A model generated the notes under the pieces. It did not search any database, was not told the DNA's origin, and saw only the letters and a list, made by a program, of their open reading frames with translations. 64,000 nt of DNA from Symsagittifera roscoffensis. Its lineage: Eukaryota > Xenacoelomorpha > Acoela > Convolutidae. Shown here in pieces: positions 56,001 to 64,000 of this stretch. The position numbers were made by a program, and so were the translations under genes. Numbering within the stretch: position 1 is the stretch's first letter; the number at the start of each line of letters is the position of its first letter. The DNA lies in contig NC_087062.1 in NCBI RefSeq assembly GCF_963678635.1, positions 40,854,672 to 40,918,671 on the forward strand, written 5' to 3'.

Positions 56001-59000
56001 TATATTTTTTTGTTTTAATCCAGCTCTCTCAACGTTGCGTATCAAGTTTTTTCCAGATTTTCTGCAAGTTTTTTATGGAAATCGTTTGAATCTGAAGCTT
56101 TCATATTTAAAAAAAAAATTCTCTCATTTTCATCTCAATTTATAGCAAATATTCCTGTTGATGTTTATTACCTCTGCGATAAGCAAGATTATCGCAATCG
56201 GGCACTAATGAGCAACTTACTTCACATGTCCTTTCTGGACTCATCTCTACAACTACCTTATTTCGTAATTAATTCAAATTTCTTAGAGTTCCCGGCCCAC
56301 TTTTCCTTGAGGTAACGAATACGCCTGAGACGGCAGAGGTCCTGGATTCGAATCTGACCAGAACCTGGTTTCTTAACGTTTTCTGTTATCACATAAAATT
56401 GTCGGCCAATTATTTGAGCTTATCTTTTGTCGGCTTAGTTGCCACATCTTGGAAACGTTTTTTTTGTTGCGCGCATTTTTCTTAAAGGTTGCTTTTAGTA
56501 TTTGATGCTCCTTCAATTTTGTATTTTTCGTACCTTGACTTCGTATTTCTTTTTTAATGAGTAATGAACGTAGTTGAATTTCCAGCGGAATAAAAACTTT
56601 CCCTATTGATCCAGTTTTCTCTAGCTCTGTTAATGTTATCAATCAAGCGACATTTATAAATTGTTCTAGAAACTTAAAGAGCTGAAAGGGCATCTATGTT
56701 TTTCCTTTGAAATTCGAAAGTTGAGATTTTTTCAGGAAAGACTGTTTTTTTATGTTTACTTGTTGCATTCATTACTCTTTTCCAATCTTCGATTAGCTAT
56801 GTTTTGTTCCTCTAAAAAAAATTTTTGGCCCAAATTATTTCGGCCAATTTTTTTTATCGGACTCATGACCTAATTTTGAGTTGTTTCAAGGGAAAGACAA
56901 ATTTTACGATTCCTTCACTTTTTAAGTTGGTGGTATTTTTATTATTCGGTTTGTTGAAATTTGTTTACGTTTTTTTTTTCCGGCTTCATAGGTTTCAGCT
57001 TGTTTGCCAAGCAAAGCGTATGGTACGAACTTTATTTTTTTCTAACCTAAGTAGCAAATAAGATTGCTACTTTTAGTGGAACTATTGAATGGGTCAGCTG
57101 CGGTACCAGTATAATATCATAGCAGTATAATATCATTGACATTTGATCAGTAAAAAGTTAACACAGCTGTTGCATTTTGAATTCATCAAATGAACCGAAA
57201 ACTTTTTTGTTTGTTTCATACAGCAGCACAATAAAAAAAGCTCGATTTCAGAAAGTTTTCAACTCATTGTATCTCAATTTTTTGAAAAGCATTTCTACAT
57301 AATTTGGCTTTATGCTTTCCAAATTATTACTTGCAAAATTGTGTCTTTTTGTATTTGGTTTTACTTTTGCTGCATCGAATTGGCAATTTATTAGCATATG
57401 TAGCTGTTTTTGGGGATTTTAAGTATCCGTGAATGAGTGGTTAGTGCGTCAAACGCACTAAATGAGTGGTTAGGTCGCAGATTCGAATCCGACACGTAGC
57501 CCAGTTTGTGCTAATTCGAGGCTTATTTCTGCGTTTTCTTATTTCATTTAATAGAGCTGCTTTTTGGTCCAGTTCTTGCTTGTGTTTGCGAAGTGCAGCT
57601 TCGCCTATGTGTTTATATCGGCTTAGTAGCCTCTTTTTGCCTCGTTTGATGTGCGGAAAATATGTTTTGCGTGCTTTTGTGTATTATGAGGGCAGATTCG
57701 AATCCGACACGTAGCCCAGTTTGTGCTAATTCGAGGCTTATTTCTGCGTTTTCTTATTTCATTTAATAGAGCTGCTTTTTGGTCCAGTTCTTGCTTGTGT
57801 TTGCGAAGTGCAGCTTCGCCTATGTGTTTATATCGGCTTAGTAGCCTCTTTTTGCCTCGTTTGATGTGCGGAAAATATGTTTTGCGTGCTTTTGTGTATT
57901 ATGAGGGCAAAAGGGACTCGAATATTTATAATTAGGATTGAGTTTTAGAAAGTGTCCTGATAATTTTCGGGTCAGGTACTTTTGGCTTTGTTACCGCCTG
58001 GTTACTTTTATTCCGATGCTGATTTTGCGTTCTATTGTTTGGGCCTGTTTAAAAGTTTTTTCATTCATTTTGATAGATCTAGTTGTTTCGCAAGTGATGC
58101 GAAGCTCAGCTTCGCCTCTATGTAGCCAATTGTTCTTGTAGGATATGCAGGCTGTTAGGTTTGAAGTTTTTGAGCCATGTTGTTGCGAAAATTTGGGAAA
58201 TTTTAGATCTGGATTTAGCCTGAATTCTTCCTATGCTTTAGGTCATCTATCTATCTATATCTATACTATATTTAAATGCGAGTGACAGCTATCTCCCATG
58301 TTTAAGCATAATAATTTTGTATGTTTAACGTAAGAATTTTCTCATGTTTAAGTTATATCATATATTGCAACGCTTAAAAAAATGTATCAATTAGTTTTCT
58401 ACAAGGTCATTAATTTTTCAGTATTTTTTTTCGAGGCCAAATTAAGTCTGTCTGTCTGTATACCTGCTTTTTAAATTAATTTGATTATGTCTGTCTACCC
58501 GTCGCAGAATTTTTTTAACTTTCATCTCTTCTCTTGTATATTTAAAGTCGGGCTTCACTATCTTGCCATGTTTAAGCTTTTTCAACGTTTTATTTTTGCA
58601 AGTTTAACGAAAGAATTTTTTTAACGTTTAAGCTATATCGTATATTGCAATGATTAAGGTTTTTTTTTGATTTTCCAGTTTAAACTCAGTGTTTTTTTTT
58701 AAGTTTGAAAATAGCAACCCAATAGTGGGAAATTGTAAAAAATGTCCCAGGTCCTGCAATTCTGGCCTCCATATATGATTAACCAAATCCTTTTAGTTTA
58801 CGAGATAGGCAATTTTCGAGATTTTTTTAAAACTTTCCAGAAAATTTAATTTTAAAAAGTCTCTCAATTTTTGATATTCTCACCCTGTAGTTGGGTGCTG
58901 CCAGGGTACTCTCAGGGGTTGCGAATCTTGCCTACAATTCTCACTTCTCAAATCCTTGTAGTTTTAGAGATATGACGTTATTTATGCTTTTTTCAAAAAA

Positions 59001-61343
59001 TTTTCAAAAAATTAGATTTTAAAAATTTCAAAACGTTGAAGATCTCAATCCTGTTGTTGGATATTGTGAGAGTACTCTCAGAGTTGCGAATCTAGCCTCT
59101 GATTATGGCTGCTCAAATCCTTGTAGCTCACGAGATATGACGTTTTTTTGGATTTTTTCAAATTTTTTAAGAAAACTAGATATAAAAAATTCCACAAAAC
59201 TTGAAATTACCATCTCTGTAGTGAGGCTCTGTCAGGGTACTCTCAGGAGTTGCGAATTTAGCCGCCAAGTATGACTGCGCAAATTCTTGTAGTTTTCGAG
59301 ATATCACGTTTTTTATGATTTTCTCCGAATTTTCGCCTCGCCTTTGTATGTGAAACTTTGTTTGTGAAACTTTGAATTTTTATTTCAATCATCGAAGAAA
59401 AAGAACCCCTACTATATATTGTTATTGATTGAACCATTTTAGCTTGCGAAAATTTATCTAAAACGCAAAATTGGGGTAATATTGAACGTCTTTCTTCACA
59501 GTATTTATTTCTAATCTGTCCATTTCTCAATTTATTATAAAAAAATTTTTGTATAAAATCAATTAATCTAAAGCGAAAAATTGTTTGCCAATACTTGAAT
59601 TTTGGTATGATTTTGAGATGTGAAGTCTGTCAAAGATAAAATAGTTTTTGTGTCCATATTATATCAATGTTATTTTTACTTCATCAATTAATCAATCAAT
59701 GTTCTGTACATTTGTCAGTTCTCTATTTATTATTTTTATAAATTTTCTTGTGATTGAATGCGGAGTACAAATTCTTGAAGCTTATCTATCCCGTCTCTTG
59801 TCAACTCTTTGAAATCAAATTTTTGTGTTTTCTCCATACAAGTATGTCATCGGAGAAATATGTTTTTGTTCTTCATTCGATGTGTCCTTAAACACCTGGT
59901 TGTAATTGGTTATTTTGTGTAAATTCAGATCCTCATAGTGGGGGAAGTGGAAGTGAAGGTGGCTCGGGGGCAAGTGGGAGTGGCAGCAGTAAGAAAGGGA
60001 GTGGGCTCTCCAGTTCTTCATCTGGACAGTCCTCATTCATAAGTGGACTGAGTGGCACCAGAGAAGTGTCTTGCACCCATGTTCTCGTCATCCCCATTTC
60101 AGCAAACTCCCAAGTAACACCATTTCAATGACAGCAGTAACTGTTTATCGCCTATAAAGCACTAAAGATTGACAGCATATTTTTTGAAAATGTTTTTTTT
60201 TTATCTCTCAGAATGCTATTATTACCGAAATGAAATTGAACAAACAGTTAAATGGATGCTGAAAGTAAAAGCCCGAAAACTAAAGAAATAAAGCGTTATT
60301 GCTTTTGCTTGAGTTTTGCGGCGATAGAATTCATTAGGAATGCTCCAAAAGTATCTCACAAAAACCCTAATTTTGCGCTGTAACTATTAAAGTCTTATTA
60401 TAGATCCTCTGTTTTGGGGTAAAATATAGCCGATATAGCCTACTACTTAGAAAGAGAAAAAATACATCGGATAAAAAACACGTACATTTTGAAAAGGGAA
60501 AATTGATAACATGCATATATTTTGCTTGCAGCTGGCTTCTAACACGCCGCAGATGAATCCAGGGCCGAATGAACTGGACAACTTGAGTGAACTATTCAAC
60601 TTCATCGACGAAGAACAAAATGACATCGGACAGATCATGGACGAATTGGACACCATTCCTGGCAATAAAGCTTCCGACAGTCTCGAAAATGACAATTCAG
60701 GCAACGGAGGAGTTACGAAAAAAGTACGTTGTTTTTAAGTAGGACAGTGCTTGAATTTCAATTTGATTGGTTATGAACGGCTCTAGTTCCTATTAGATGA
60801 TCAGAATTTATAAAAGTATGGGTTTTTTTTCTGTTTTAGGCGCAGTGCTCTGCGTTTTTACCTCTGAGTGAAGGAGACCCGAAGGACCCCCTCCAGCAGC
60901 AGCCCTTGGCGCTGGGCTTCTACGTATCAACAGCACCCACTGGTCAACTGCCCTCCTGGTTCTGGTCCGCGAACCCTCTTGCCGAGTTCAGAGATCCAGC
61001 AACACTTAAAGCTGCTCTTCACATCAAAACCTCAATGAATGACGAGCAAAATCATCCACTAGATTCAATGCATACGACAACAGTTCTTCGACATGTGTTG
61101 GAAAGTTACAATTCGCTGTCCTGGTTAAATATTGACCCATTTTACTCGTTTGACAGAAGTTCCTGCCTGCCGTTCCACATGGTTGTTCTAGTCAATTTGT
61201 ATCACTGCATGGAAAAATTCTCGACTCTATCTGTTCCCAGCTTACAGCATCCCTCGTCAGCCGGCAGTGAAATTTCACCCAACACCCAAATCGTCAAGGA
61301 CATTTTACATCAACAGCACTTAAATCGCGTCTCGAAAAGTTGA
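38779..61343 (+). CDS. MED13: MED13, Mediator complex kinase-module subunit 13 (17 exons)
   Basis: Exons: 38779-38841, 38923-39187, 39254-39338, 39410-39493, 39566-41057, 41228-41479, 41681-42118, 45462-45852, 46206-46931, 47161-47558, 48983-49108, 49416-49822, 50066-51012, 51162-51323, 59929-60113, 60532-60723, 60840-61343. All introns are GT-AG and phases join without stops, giving about 2238 codons (human MED13 has about 2170). Conserved blocks in order include SNGVSLEDC, EHFSFCFSFFLHGDSNVC, PFALSHW, VIYMVDPF, CLSHDHRWILVTCTDL, PWRVVIGRFGRLGHGEVK, QQPLALGFYVST, WFWSANP and SCLPFHMVVL. MED13 is the large scaffold that tethers the CDK8-cyclin C-MED12 kinase module to core Mediator in the nucleus, controlling RNA polymerase II transcription. 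The ATG was chosen by homology and by an in-frame stop upstream. Weakest points: the GTTTGT donors of exons 6 and 12, and a possible missed exon in intron 7. Confidence 0.97.
41228..45852 (+). CDS. MED13: MED13 exons 6-8: disordered central region
   Basis: Exon 6 (41228-41479) is polar and ends in an acidic cluster (ESSDEEDIPNILDSS). Exon 7 (41681-42118) includes VELARMFPTPPSN, equivalent to the LHKMYPTPPS motif of vertebrate MED13, then Ser/Thr/Asn-rich sequence. Exon 8 (45462-45852) begins LTQDSWTLIVNVDRM and contains SQAKRRKWDLTSDSALLKPK. Intron 7 is 3343 bp. The vertebrate block between the PTPP motif and exon 8 is only partly represented, so a small phase-0 exon in intron 7 cannot be excluded, although I found none. 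Confidence 0.85.
42380..42830. repeat. Dispersed repeat shared with the 5 kb units
   Basis: The words GGCGCGCGCTCCCCCTCAAA, AGTGTATATTGGCGCC, GTCGACCAAAAATGAAT and GGGGACCCTTTGGGTCGGC align in order with 5015-5155 and 10168-10310. The three copies mark one dispersed family, here with an added G8/C9 palindromic patch near 42770-42800. Confidence 0.8.
43090..43520. repeat. Copy of ~600 bp dispersed family in intron 7
   Basis: Resembles 57008-57620 and 62803-63415 in ordered blocks: GCAAATAAGAGTGCTACTTT, GCAGTATAATG, CTTCAAATGAACCGAAAA, TTTGGC and so on. More diverged than those two. Confidence 0.6.
43832..43916. ncRNA. 39-bp near-perfect hairpin in MED13 intron 7 (foldback or miRNA-like)
   Basis: Left arm 43832-43870, loop CAGGCAT (43871-43877), right arm 43878-43916. 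All 39 positions pair; three are G-U wobbles when read as + strand RNA and the rest are Watson-Crick. It could be a miRNA-type or siRNA-type hairpin in the intron, or a foldback transposon. The near-perfect stem favours a recent foldback or siRNA source over a conserved miRNA. Expression cannot be judged here. Confidence 0.5.
43931..43980 (+). repeat. SINE head fragment
   Basis: TTACCATTGCGGCGAGGGTA and CCGGGAACTAGACTTTT match the head module of the family at 47787, 52642, 56168 and 62010. Confidence 0.55.
44697..44850 (+). repeat. tRNA-like SINE
   Basis: An A-box-like TGGCTGAGTGTTA (44704-44716) and a B-box-like AGATCGAATCC (44748-44758) are 31 bp apart, close to real tRNA geometry. They are followed by AATTCGAGGCTTATTTCT, also found after the boxes at 57500 and 63310. 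The acceptor stem does not close properly, so it is a tRNA-derived repeat, not a tRNA gene. Confidence 0.7.
45853..46205. other. MED13 intron 8
   Basis: 353 bp, AT-rich, ends CTGTCTGTCTTACAG. Nothing else seen. Confidence 0.85.
46206..49822 (+). CDS. MED13: MED13 exons 9-12: zinc-type Cys cluster and MID-like domain
   Basis: Exon 9 (residues about 1024-1265) has the Ser/Pro/Gly-rich run before HSLLVNLYLSDSLLYIFTDV and the conserved cysteines DSCVICNC and CECGFSALRNR. Exon 10 has LRFDDWLLQRDHSIVY, GPLTWAQFYKHSGGGVYT, LPVPSLMV and SPFALSHW. Exon 11 has LVLEPFSGSRTIFYIAVCPD and EKFFKELSSVYQ. Exon 12 begins TSQMGLHVPAQMCGPELG and later turns low-complexity. In the family this region forms an Argonaute-like MID module used as a structural scaffold. 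Confidence 0.93.
47559..48982. other. MED13 intron 10
   Basis: 1424 bp. Contains a full copy of the SINE-like repeat at 47787-48078 and further AT-rich repeat-like sequence (AATTCAAAGAGATTTAAGGG at about 48282 and similar words shared with 54340, 56670 and 62200). No coding signal. Confidence 0.8.
47787..48078 (+). repeat. SINE-like repeat, head-module family
   Basis: Aligns over about 285 bp with 52642-52922: head TTACCCTTGCGATCAGCAAG, then CAATCGGGTTCTAGAC, AAAATTCCTGGTTTTCG, CAGACTCTTATATAGGTCAT and AGAGGTGCATTCATACATAT. Confidence 0.8.
49109..49415. other. MED13 intron 11 with 18-bp perfect hairpin
   Basis: 307 bp. TTGTCCACAGGATCTTCA (49265-49282) is followed after a 10-nt loop by its exact reverse complement (49293-49310). 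The acceptor is TTTAG at 49415; the alternative CAG at 49390 would put stops or a different frame before the conserved block. Confidence 0.8.
49881..49904. repeat. 24-bp perfect palindrome in intron 12
   Basis: CATTATTTGAGC followed at once by its reverse complement GCTCAAATAATG, with no loop, about 60 bp after the exon 12 donor. Confidence 0.95.
50066..51323 (+). CDS. MED13: MED13 exons 13-14: PIWI-like domain, first part
   Basis: Exon 13 (residues about 1576-1891) has VIYMVDPFAHM, FKTIVDSLPEHIQQKCVLQI, LTSFGPSADRG, YTPPYVL-type text (TTFTPPYVLTPTRVDTNG), VLFVTYCLSHDHRWILVTCT, LEKLWEYVLSILSKSAMPWR and GRFGRLGHGEVK. Exon 14 gives SKPSLTKYSQSLKQLC and CSASILSVCLVSLES, equivalent to SPSILSACLVAME in vertebrates. 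MED13 has an Argonaute/PIWI-like fold but is not known to cut RNA. Exon 14 is followed by the 8.6 kb intron 14. Confidence 0.95.
51483..51620 (+). repeat. Worn SINE-like repeat
   Basis: AATCGGGAACTAGACTTTTT followed about 90 bp later by CGCCTGGAGATAACGCGG, an A-box-like word, matches the head and tRNA-like modules of the same family. The B box is lost. Confidence 0.45.
52642..52922 (+). repeat. SINE-like repeat, second well-preserved copy
   Basis: Same order of words as 47787-48078: GCGATAGCAAGGGTATTGCA, CGGGTTCTGGAC, TTAAAATTCCTGGTTTTGG, CGTTGTTCAGACTCTTAATG and AGAGGTGCATTCATACATAT. Confidence 0.8.
53323..53390 (+). repeat. tRNA-like SINE module
   Basis: A-box-like TGGCGTAGAGGTAA (53323) and a perfect B-box-like GGTTCGAATCC (53365-53375). 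Followed by a short T run (CCCTTTTTTG). A related but weaker stretch follows near 53470-53500 (CATGCTTGAGACGAC). Confidence 0.65.
55106..55175 (+). repeat. tRNA-like SINE module
   Basis: TGGCCTGGAGGTAA (55106-55119) and GGGTTCGAATA (about 55148-55158), then GACCGGGATTTG and a T run. Very similar to 56290-56370. Confidence 0.65.
56168..56372 (+). repeat. SINE with head module and tRNA-like module together
   Basis: Head: TTACCTCTGCGATAAGCAAG, ATCGCAATCGGGCACTA. About 120 bp later comes the tRNA-like part, CTTGAGGTAACGAATACGCC, GAGACGGCAGAGGTCCTG and GGATTCGAATC (56344-56354). This copy shows that the two modules belong to one element. Confidence 0.7.
57008..57906 (+). repeat. ~600 bp dispersed repeat ending in tRNA-like module, with 215-bp tandem
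   Basis: Aligns in order with 62803-63415: AGTATAATATCAT, AGTTAACACAGCTGTTGCAT, AATTTGGCTTTATGCTTTC, GCTGCATCGAATTGGCAATT, TATTAGCATATGTAGCTG and GGGGATTTTAAGTATCCGTG, then GATTCGAATCC. The last 215 bp are present twice, 57477-57691 and 57692-57906, seemingly identical, each ending in GAGGGCA. Confidence 0.85.
58099..58115. repeat. 17-bp palindrome of a dispersed family
   Basis: GCGAAGCTCAGCTTCGC, preceded by TTTCGCAAGTGAT and followed by CTCTATG. Close variants sit at 53702-53730, 57588-57604, 57803-57819 and 63388-63404. Confidence 0.8.
58298..58660. repeat. Pair of ~90 bp direct repeats
   Basis: CATGTTTAAGC, TGTTTAACGTAAGAATTTT and ATATCATATATTGCAACG at 58298-58385 recur with changes at 58567-58660. 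AT-rich, function unknown. Confidence 0.6.
58741..59330. repeat. ~165-bp tandem satellite-like array, about 3.5 units
   Basis: Equivalent points of the unit (GTTGCGAATCT-type word) fall at 58753, 58918, 59083 and 59249, so the period is 165-166 bp. Each unit carries CTCAAATCCTTGTAGTTT, ACGAGATATGACGTTTTT and GGGTACTCTCAGGGGTTGCG with changes. Confidence 0.85.
59929..61343 (+). CDS. MED13: MED13 exons 15-17: C-terminal domain and stop
   Basis: Exon 15 is Gly/Ser-rich then REVSCTHVLVIPISANSQ, matching the family block before the disordered C-terminal linker. Exon 16 has an acidic helix (ELFNFIDEEQNDIGQIMDEL). Exon 17 has QQQPLALGFYVSTAPTGQLP, WFWSANP, LKAALHIKTSMNDEQNHPLD, VLRHVLESYNSLSWLNIDPF and DRSSCLPFHMVVLVNLYHCM. 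It then adds about 35 residues beyond the usual vertebrate end before TGA at 61341-61343. Confidence 0.96.
60114..60531. other. MED13 intron 15
   Basis: 418 bp, AT-rich, ends TTTTGCTTGCAG. No other feature seen. Confidence 0.85.
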
Positions 61344-62009
61344 TGAACAGTCAACCCTTCCGTTCTTAGAATGAATCTCTTGAATTGAAATGAGGAATTC
61401 TTTCTGTGCCAATGAAATAATGGCATTGTTTTATCTATCGAAATTACGTTTCAAGTTAGCTTGTTGATAATATTTTGGAAACTAGTTTTAATGCCTATTT
61501 GACACACCTAACAGGACAAACTCCGATCCGTAGAGTTAATTGCTATAATTGAATTGAGATACAGAGAATATATTGTAGTAATATCAATGTAATTTATTTG
61601 TGTTCTTAATTTTTACCCTAAATAAGGGTGCGCAAATTTGATTTGGTTAAGTTTTAAACTTAGTACCCATTCACTGCTTTGCTTTTTGGATGGTCAATAT
61701 TTGCGAATTAATTTTTCGAATGACGTCTTATCCGTTGTTCAACTTCTCATGTGACATCATTATATGTGACTTGGAATTTGAAATGAATTGTAGAAGTGTA
61801 GTTAAATATATTAGCAATATTTTTCCCTGTGACTTTTTATCGACTAGTGACTGCGTTTATTCGGTTTAATGCGTTACGATAAAACGATAGTAACCGGTTG
61901 GCGTGCAGTTAAAACAGAATATTCGGAGCAAAGTAATCACTGCTAAAGAAGAAGTGAAACATCAATTTAATTTTAAATTGTTCATTTTATATTTCGGTTA
62001 TCGAGTTTC
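61344..62009 (+). other. MED13 3' flank
   Basis: AT-rich sequence after the stop. It must contain the 3' UTR end, but no canonical AATAAA is obvious in the first few hundred bases. No gene found. Confidence 0.5.
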
Positions 62010-62200
62010 GTTGCCCGTTGCGATAAACAAGAGTGTTGCAGCCGGGCATTAGATTTTGTTTGCAAAGAATTTTGTTCACAAGAATTACACGTGTTTGAAC
62101 TTGCTTCATAAGAAATTCAAGTTCAATGAACAATCCAGGACATCTCACGTAGAGGTAACACACATGCTTGAGACTACAATGTATTGGGGCTAAATTGTTC
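62010..62200 (+). repeat. SINE with head and tRNA-like module
   Basis: TTGCCCGTTGCGATAAACAA, GTTGCAGCCGGGCATTAGA, then CACGTAGAGGTAACACACAT and GCTTGAGACTACAATG. The B box is worn. A nearby 31-bp tandem (TTTTTTTTCATTCATTGATT, 62258-62320) follows. Confidence 0.6.
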
Positions 62201-62802
62201 TGAGAATTCAAAGAGCTTAAGGGCCATATTTTTTTTGAAATTCGAAAGTCAATTTTTTTTCTTTTTTTTTTCATTCATTGATTCTTTCTAGCTCTTTTTT
62301 TTTCATTCATTGATTCTTTCTAGCTGCCTGTTGGCTATACTTATTTTTTTCGGCTAAGCTGTCGTAGCACGGGCTGTTTTTCAAGGTTCAGATTTTAATG
62401 CCTTTGGTGGAGGTGATTGAGTTATAAGACTTCAGCTGACGAATTTTTTCTGATAAAAAAGATTTCTTTTTCAATTTTTCTATCGTCGATTAAATTGTAC
62501 AAAATAATAACGCATGCGACGATCATGCTCGCGATTAGCAAGCATTGTGAAATCGAAAATGGACTTCTTGTAAACAATTTGTCCAACAGAATCACTGAAT
62601 CATTTTCTCAATTCTGCCTTTCCGTCAATCAGCGGACATATTTTGAGCATGTCTGTATTCCAAATACCAGTTCTGTTTACACATGCAGAGCGTATTGCAA
62701 TACTTCGAAGCAATTTCTTTTTTCTTCAAACCAAGTCACAAATAATTGTGGAAATTTTCAGCTATAGGGAGCATCAACAATTTAATAGCATATTTTTTAC
62801 AC

Positions 62803-63415
62803 TTGCGAAGCAAAGTGTATTATTACGAACTTTCTTTTTTTTAAAGCTAAATAGCAAAAGTGCTTCTTTTGGTGGCATTTTTGAATCGGTAGGCTGCGGT
62901 AGCAGTATAATATCCTACGTGCTTTGAAATTTGATTAGTAAATAGTTAACACAGCTGATGCATTTTTAATTCATCTAATGAGCCGAAAAAAGTCATTGTT
63001 TCAAACAGCAGTACAATGATAAAAAGCTCGGTTACAGAAGTTTTGCAACTCAATGTATCTCGCAATTTTTTTGAAATTCATAATTCATACTTAATTTGGC
63101 TTTATGCTTTCTAATTTATTACATAAAAAATTGCGTGTTTTTCTATTTGGTGCTACTTTTGCTGCATCGAATTGGCAATTTATTAGCATATGTAGCTGCG
63201 TTATTGGTGGCTAGTCTTTGGGGATTTTAAGCATCCGTGAATGAATAGTTAGTGCGTTAGACTCAAATTTGCTAGTGCGCTGATTCGAATGCCACACGTA
63301 GCCGTTTTTGCTGCTTCGAGCCTTATTTCGACTTTTTCTTATTTCATTTGGTAGCGCTGCTTTTTGGTCGTGTTCTCGCAAGTGTTTGCGAAACGCAGCT
63401 TCGCCTCTTTGCATA
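62803..63415 (+). repeat. ~600 bp dispersed repeat, second copy
   Basis: Matches 57008-57620 through its length and ends with B-box-like GATTCGAATGC (63282-63292), TTCGAGCCTTATTTCG and the palindromic GCGAAACGCAGCTTCGC (63388-63404). Confidence 0.85.
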
Positions 63416-64000
63416 AAATTGATTAGTAATAGGTTAAATTTGATGCTTTTCAACTGGCATAGCAGAAAAAGTCGCAAGCGACCATTCGTCGCAATCGACC
63501 ATTCGTCGCTAATATTATAGGCGGCATATAGTCGCAAACCAGCTTAATCAGGTTTCATCGCTTAGTAGTTCTGCGAAACATTCCATATCAAGTTGCAGAC
63601 CTACTAAGGTACGGCCGTTGGGCTGCTGTATTGCTAATTCAAATAATTCAAAATTGCCGTTTACTTAATTGCTCTGCGGCGAATTTTCGCTTTTTGAATT
63701 GGTACCAATTGTCGCGTGTAACCAAATGCTACTTTTGTTACAGATTTAGTGATAAAATGCGCGCTTTTTTTTCAAGCGATGTCATGCAATTTTTTATGAA
63801 ATTTTAAGCTAACTATCTATTCTTTATTGAATAGTGGTTAAGAGTAGTGAACGTGGTTAAGAGTAATAAAATTTGTTCACAATAAGTTTTGATTTTTTGC
63901 GGTTTGAATTGTGATTTATTTTTAACTTCAGTGCATTTCTATTGTTAAAAGAAGGCAAACTCCACTATCGAACAGCAAAAATGTAAAGAAAAACGTGATC
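63416..64000. other. Right end of window, repeat-like, no gene
   Basis: The last ~70 bp (AGAAGGCAAACTCCACTATC, GAACAGCAAAAATGTAAAG, AACGTGATC) repeat sequence found near 45015-45080 and 54165-54215, another dispersed family. No coding feature supported. Confidence 0.6.

Larger units (their letters stand above)
51324..59928. other. MED13 intron 14, 8.6 kb of repeats
   Basis: The longest intron. It holds SINE-like copies (51483-51620, 52642-52922, 53323-53390, 55106-55175, 56168-56372), the ~600 bp family with a 215-bp tandem (57008-57906), the palindrome family (53702-53730, 57588-57604, 58099-58115), a pair of ~90 bp repeats (58298-58385 and 58567-58660) and a ~165-bp tandem array (58753-59330). 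No conserved MED13 coding block and no nested gene that I can support. Confidence 0.8.

Noticed and set aside
57466-57935. Two near-identical 70-82 codon frames as a duplicated gene
   Set aside because: They are the 215-bp tandem of a SINE-containing repeat read in an open frame; a similar frame appears in the related repeat at 63308 on the same strand.

Overview
This window is animal nuclear DNA: AT-rich, intron-containing and densely packed with repeats. The only intact host gene is a 17-exon MED13 (Mediator kinase-module subunit) on the + strand, from 38779 to 61343. All its introns are GT-AG with compatible phases, and the predicted protein is about 2238 aa, close to the vertebrate length. 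The sequence says metazoan, probably invertebrate; the species cannot be told.

Layout: (1) 1-1175, a decayed reading frame on a strand with very little G, source unknown. (2) 1158-11946, two diverged tandem copies of a ~5 kb unit. Each carries remnants of the same two-exon gene fragment; copy B also has a ~400 bp hairpin-rich insertion and an internal 339 bp duplication. (3) 13400-14010, a decayed 36-bp minisatellite. (4) 14.2-32.3 kb, a long purine-rich block of broken + strand reading frames. It starts with a gypsy-type LTR-retrotransposon gag-pol remnant (capsid, zinc knuckles, RNase H and D,D35E integrase, with no reverse transcriptase). It continues with unfamiliar frames that include an SGNH/GDSL-hydrolase-like domain. 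Part of this second half is tandemly duplicated as two 3217-bp copies (23318-26534 and 26550-29766). (5) 32.3-34.4 kb, decayed coding-like fragments and a 237-bp direct repeat. (6) 34692-38230, a non-LTR retrotransposon with a PHD-like finger, reverse transcriptase and restriction-enzyme-like endonuclease, broken once by a frameshift in a T run. It has an apparent 11-bp target-site duplication and a patchwork 5' junction. (7) 38779-61343, MED13. (8) 61344-64000, 3' flank with more repeats.

The MED13 introns (longest 8.6 kb) are filled with recurring families: tRNA-like SINEs with A/B-box motifs, a longer ~600 bp family, a ~165-bp tandem satellite-like array, a family with a conserved small palindrome, and several near-perfect hairpins, the best being a 39-bp stem in intron 7.

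The best candidates for something undescribed are the SGNH-hydrolase-like frames next to a gypsy gag-pol remnant, the templated patchwork at the 5' end of the PHD-RT insertion, and the long hairpins in MED13 introns. Calls rest on reading the sequence and on remembered family motifs; no database search or folding program was run.
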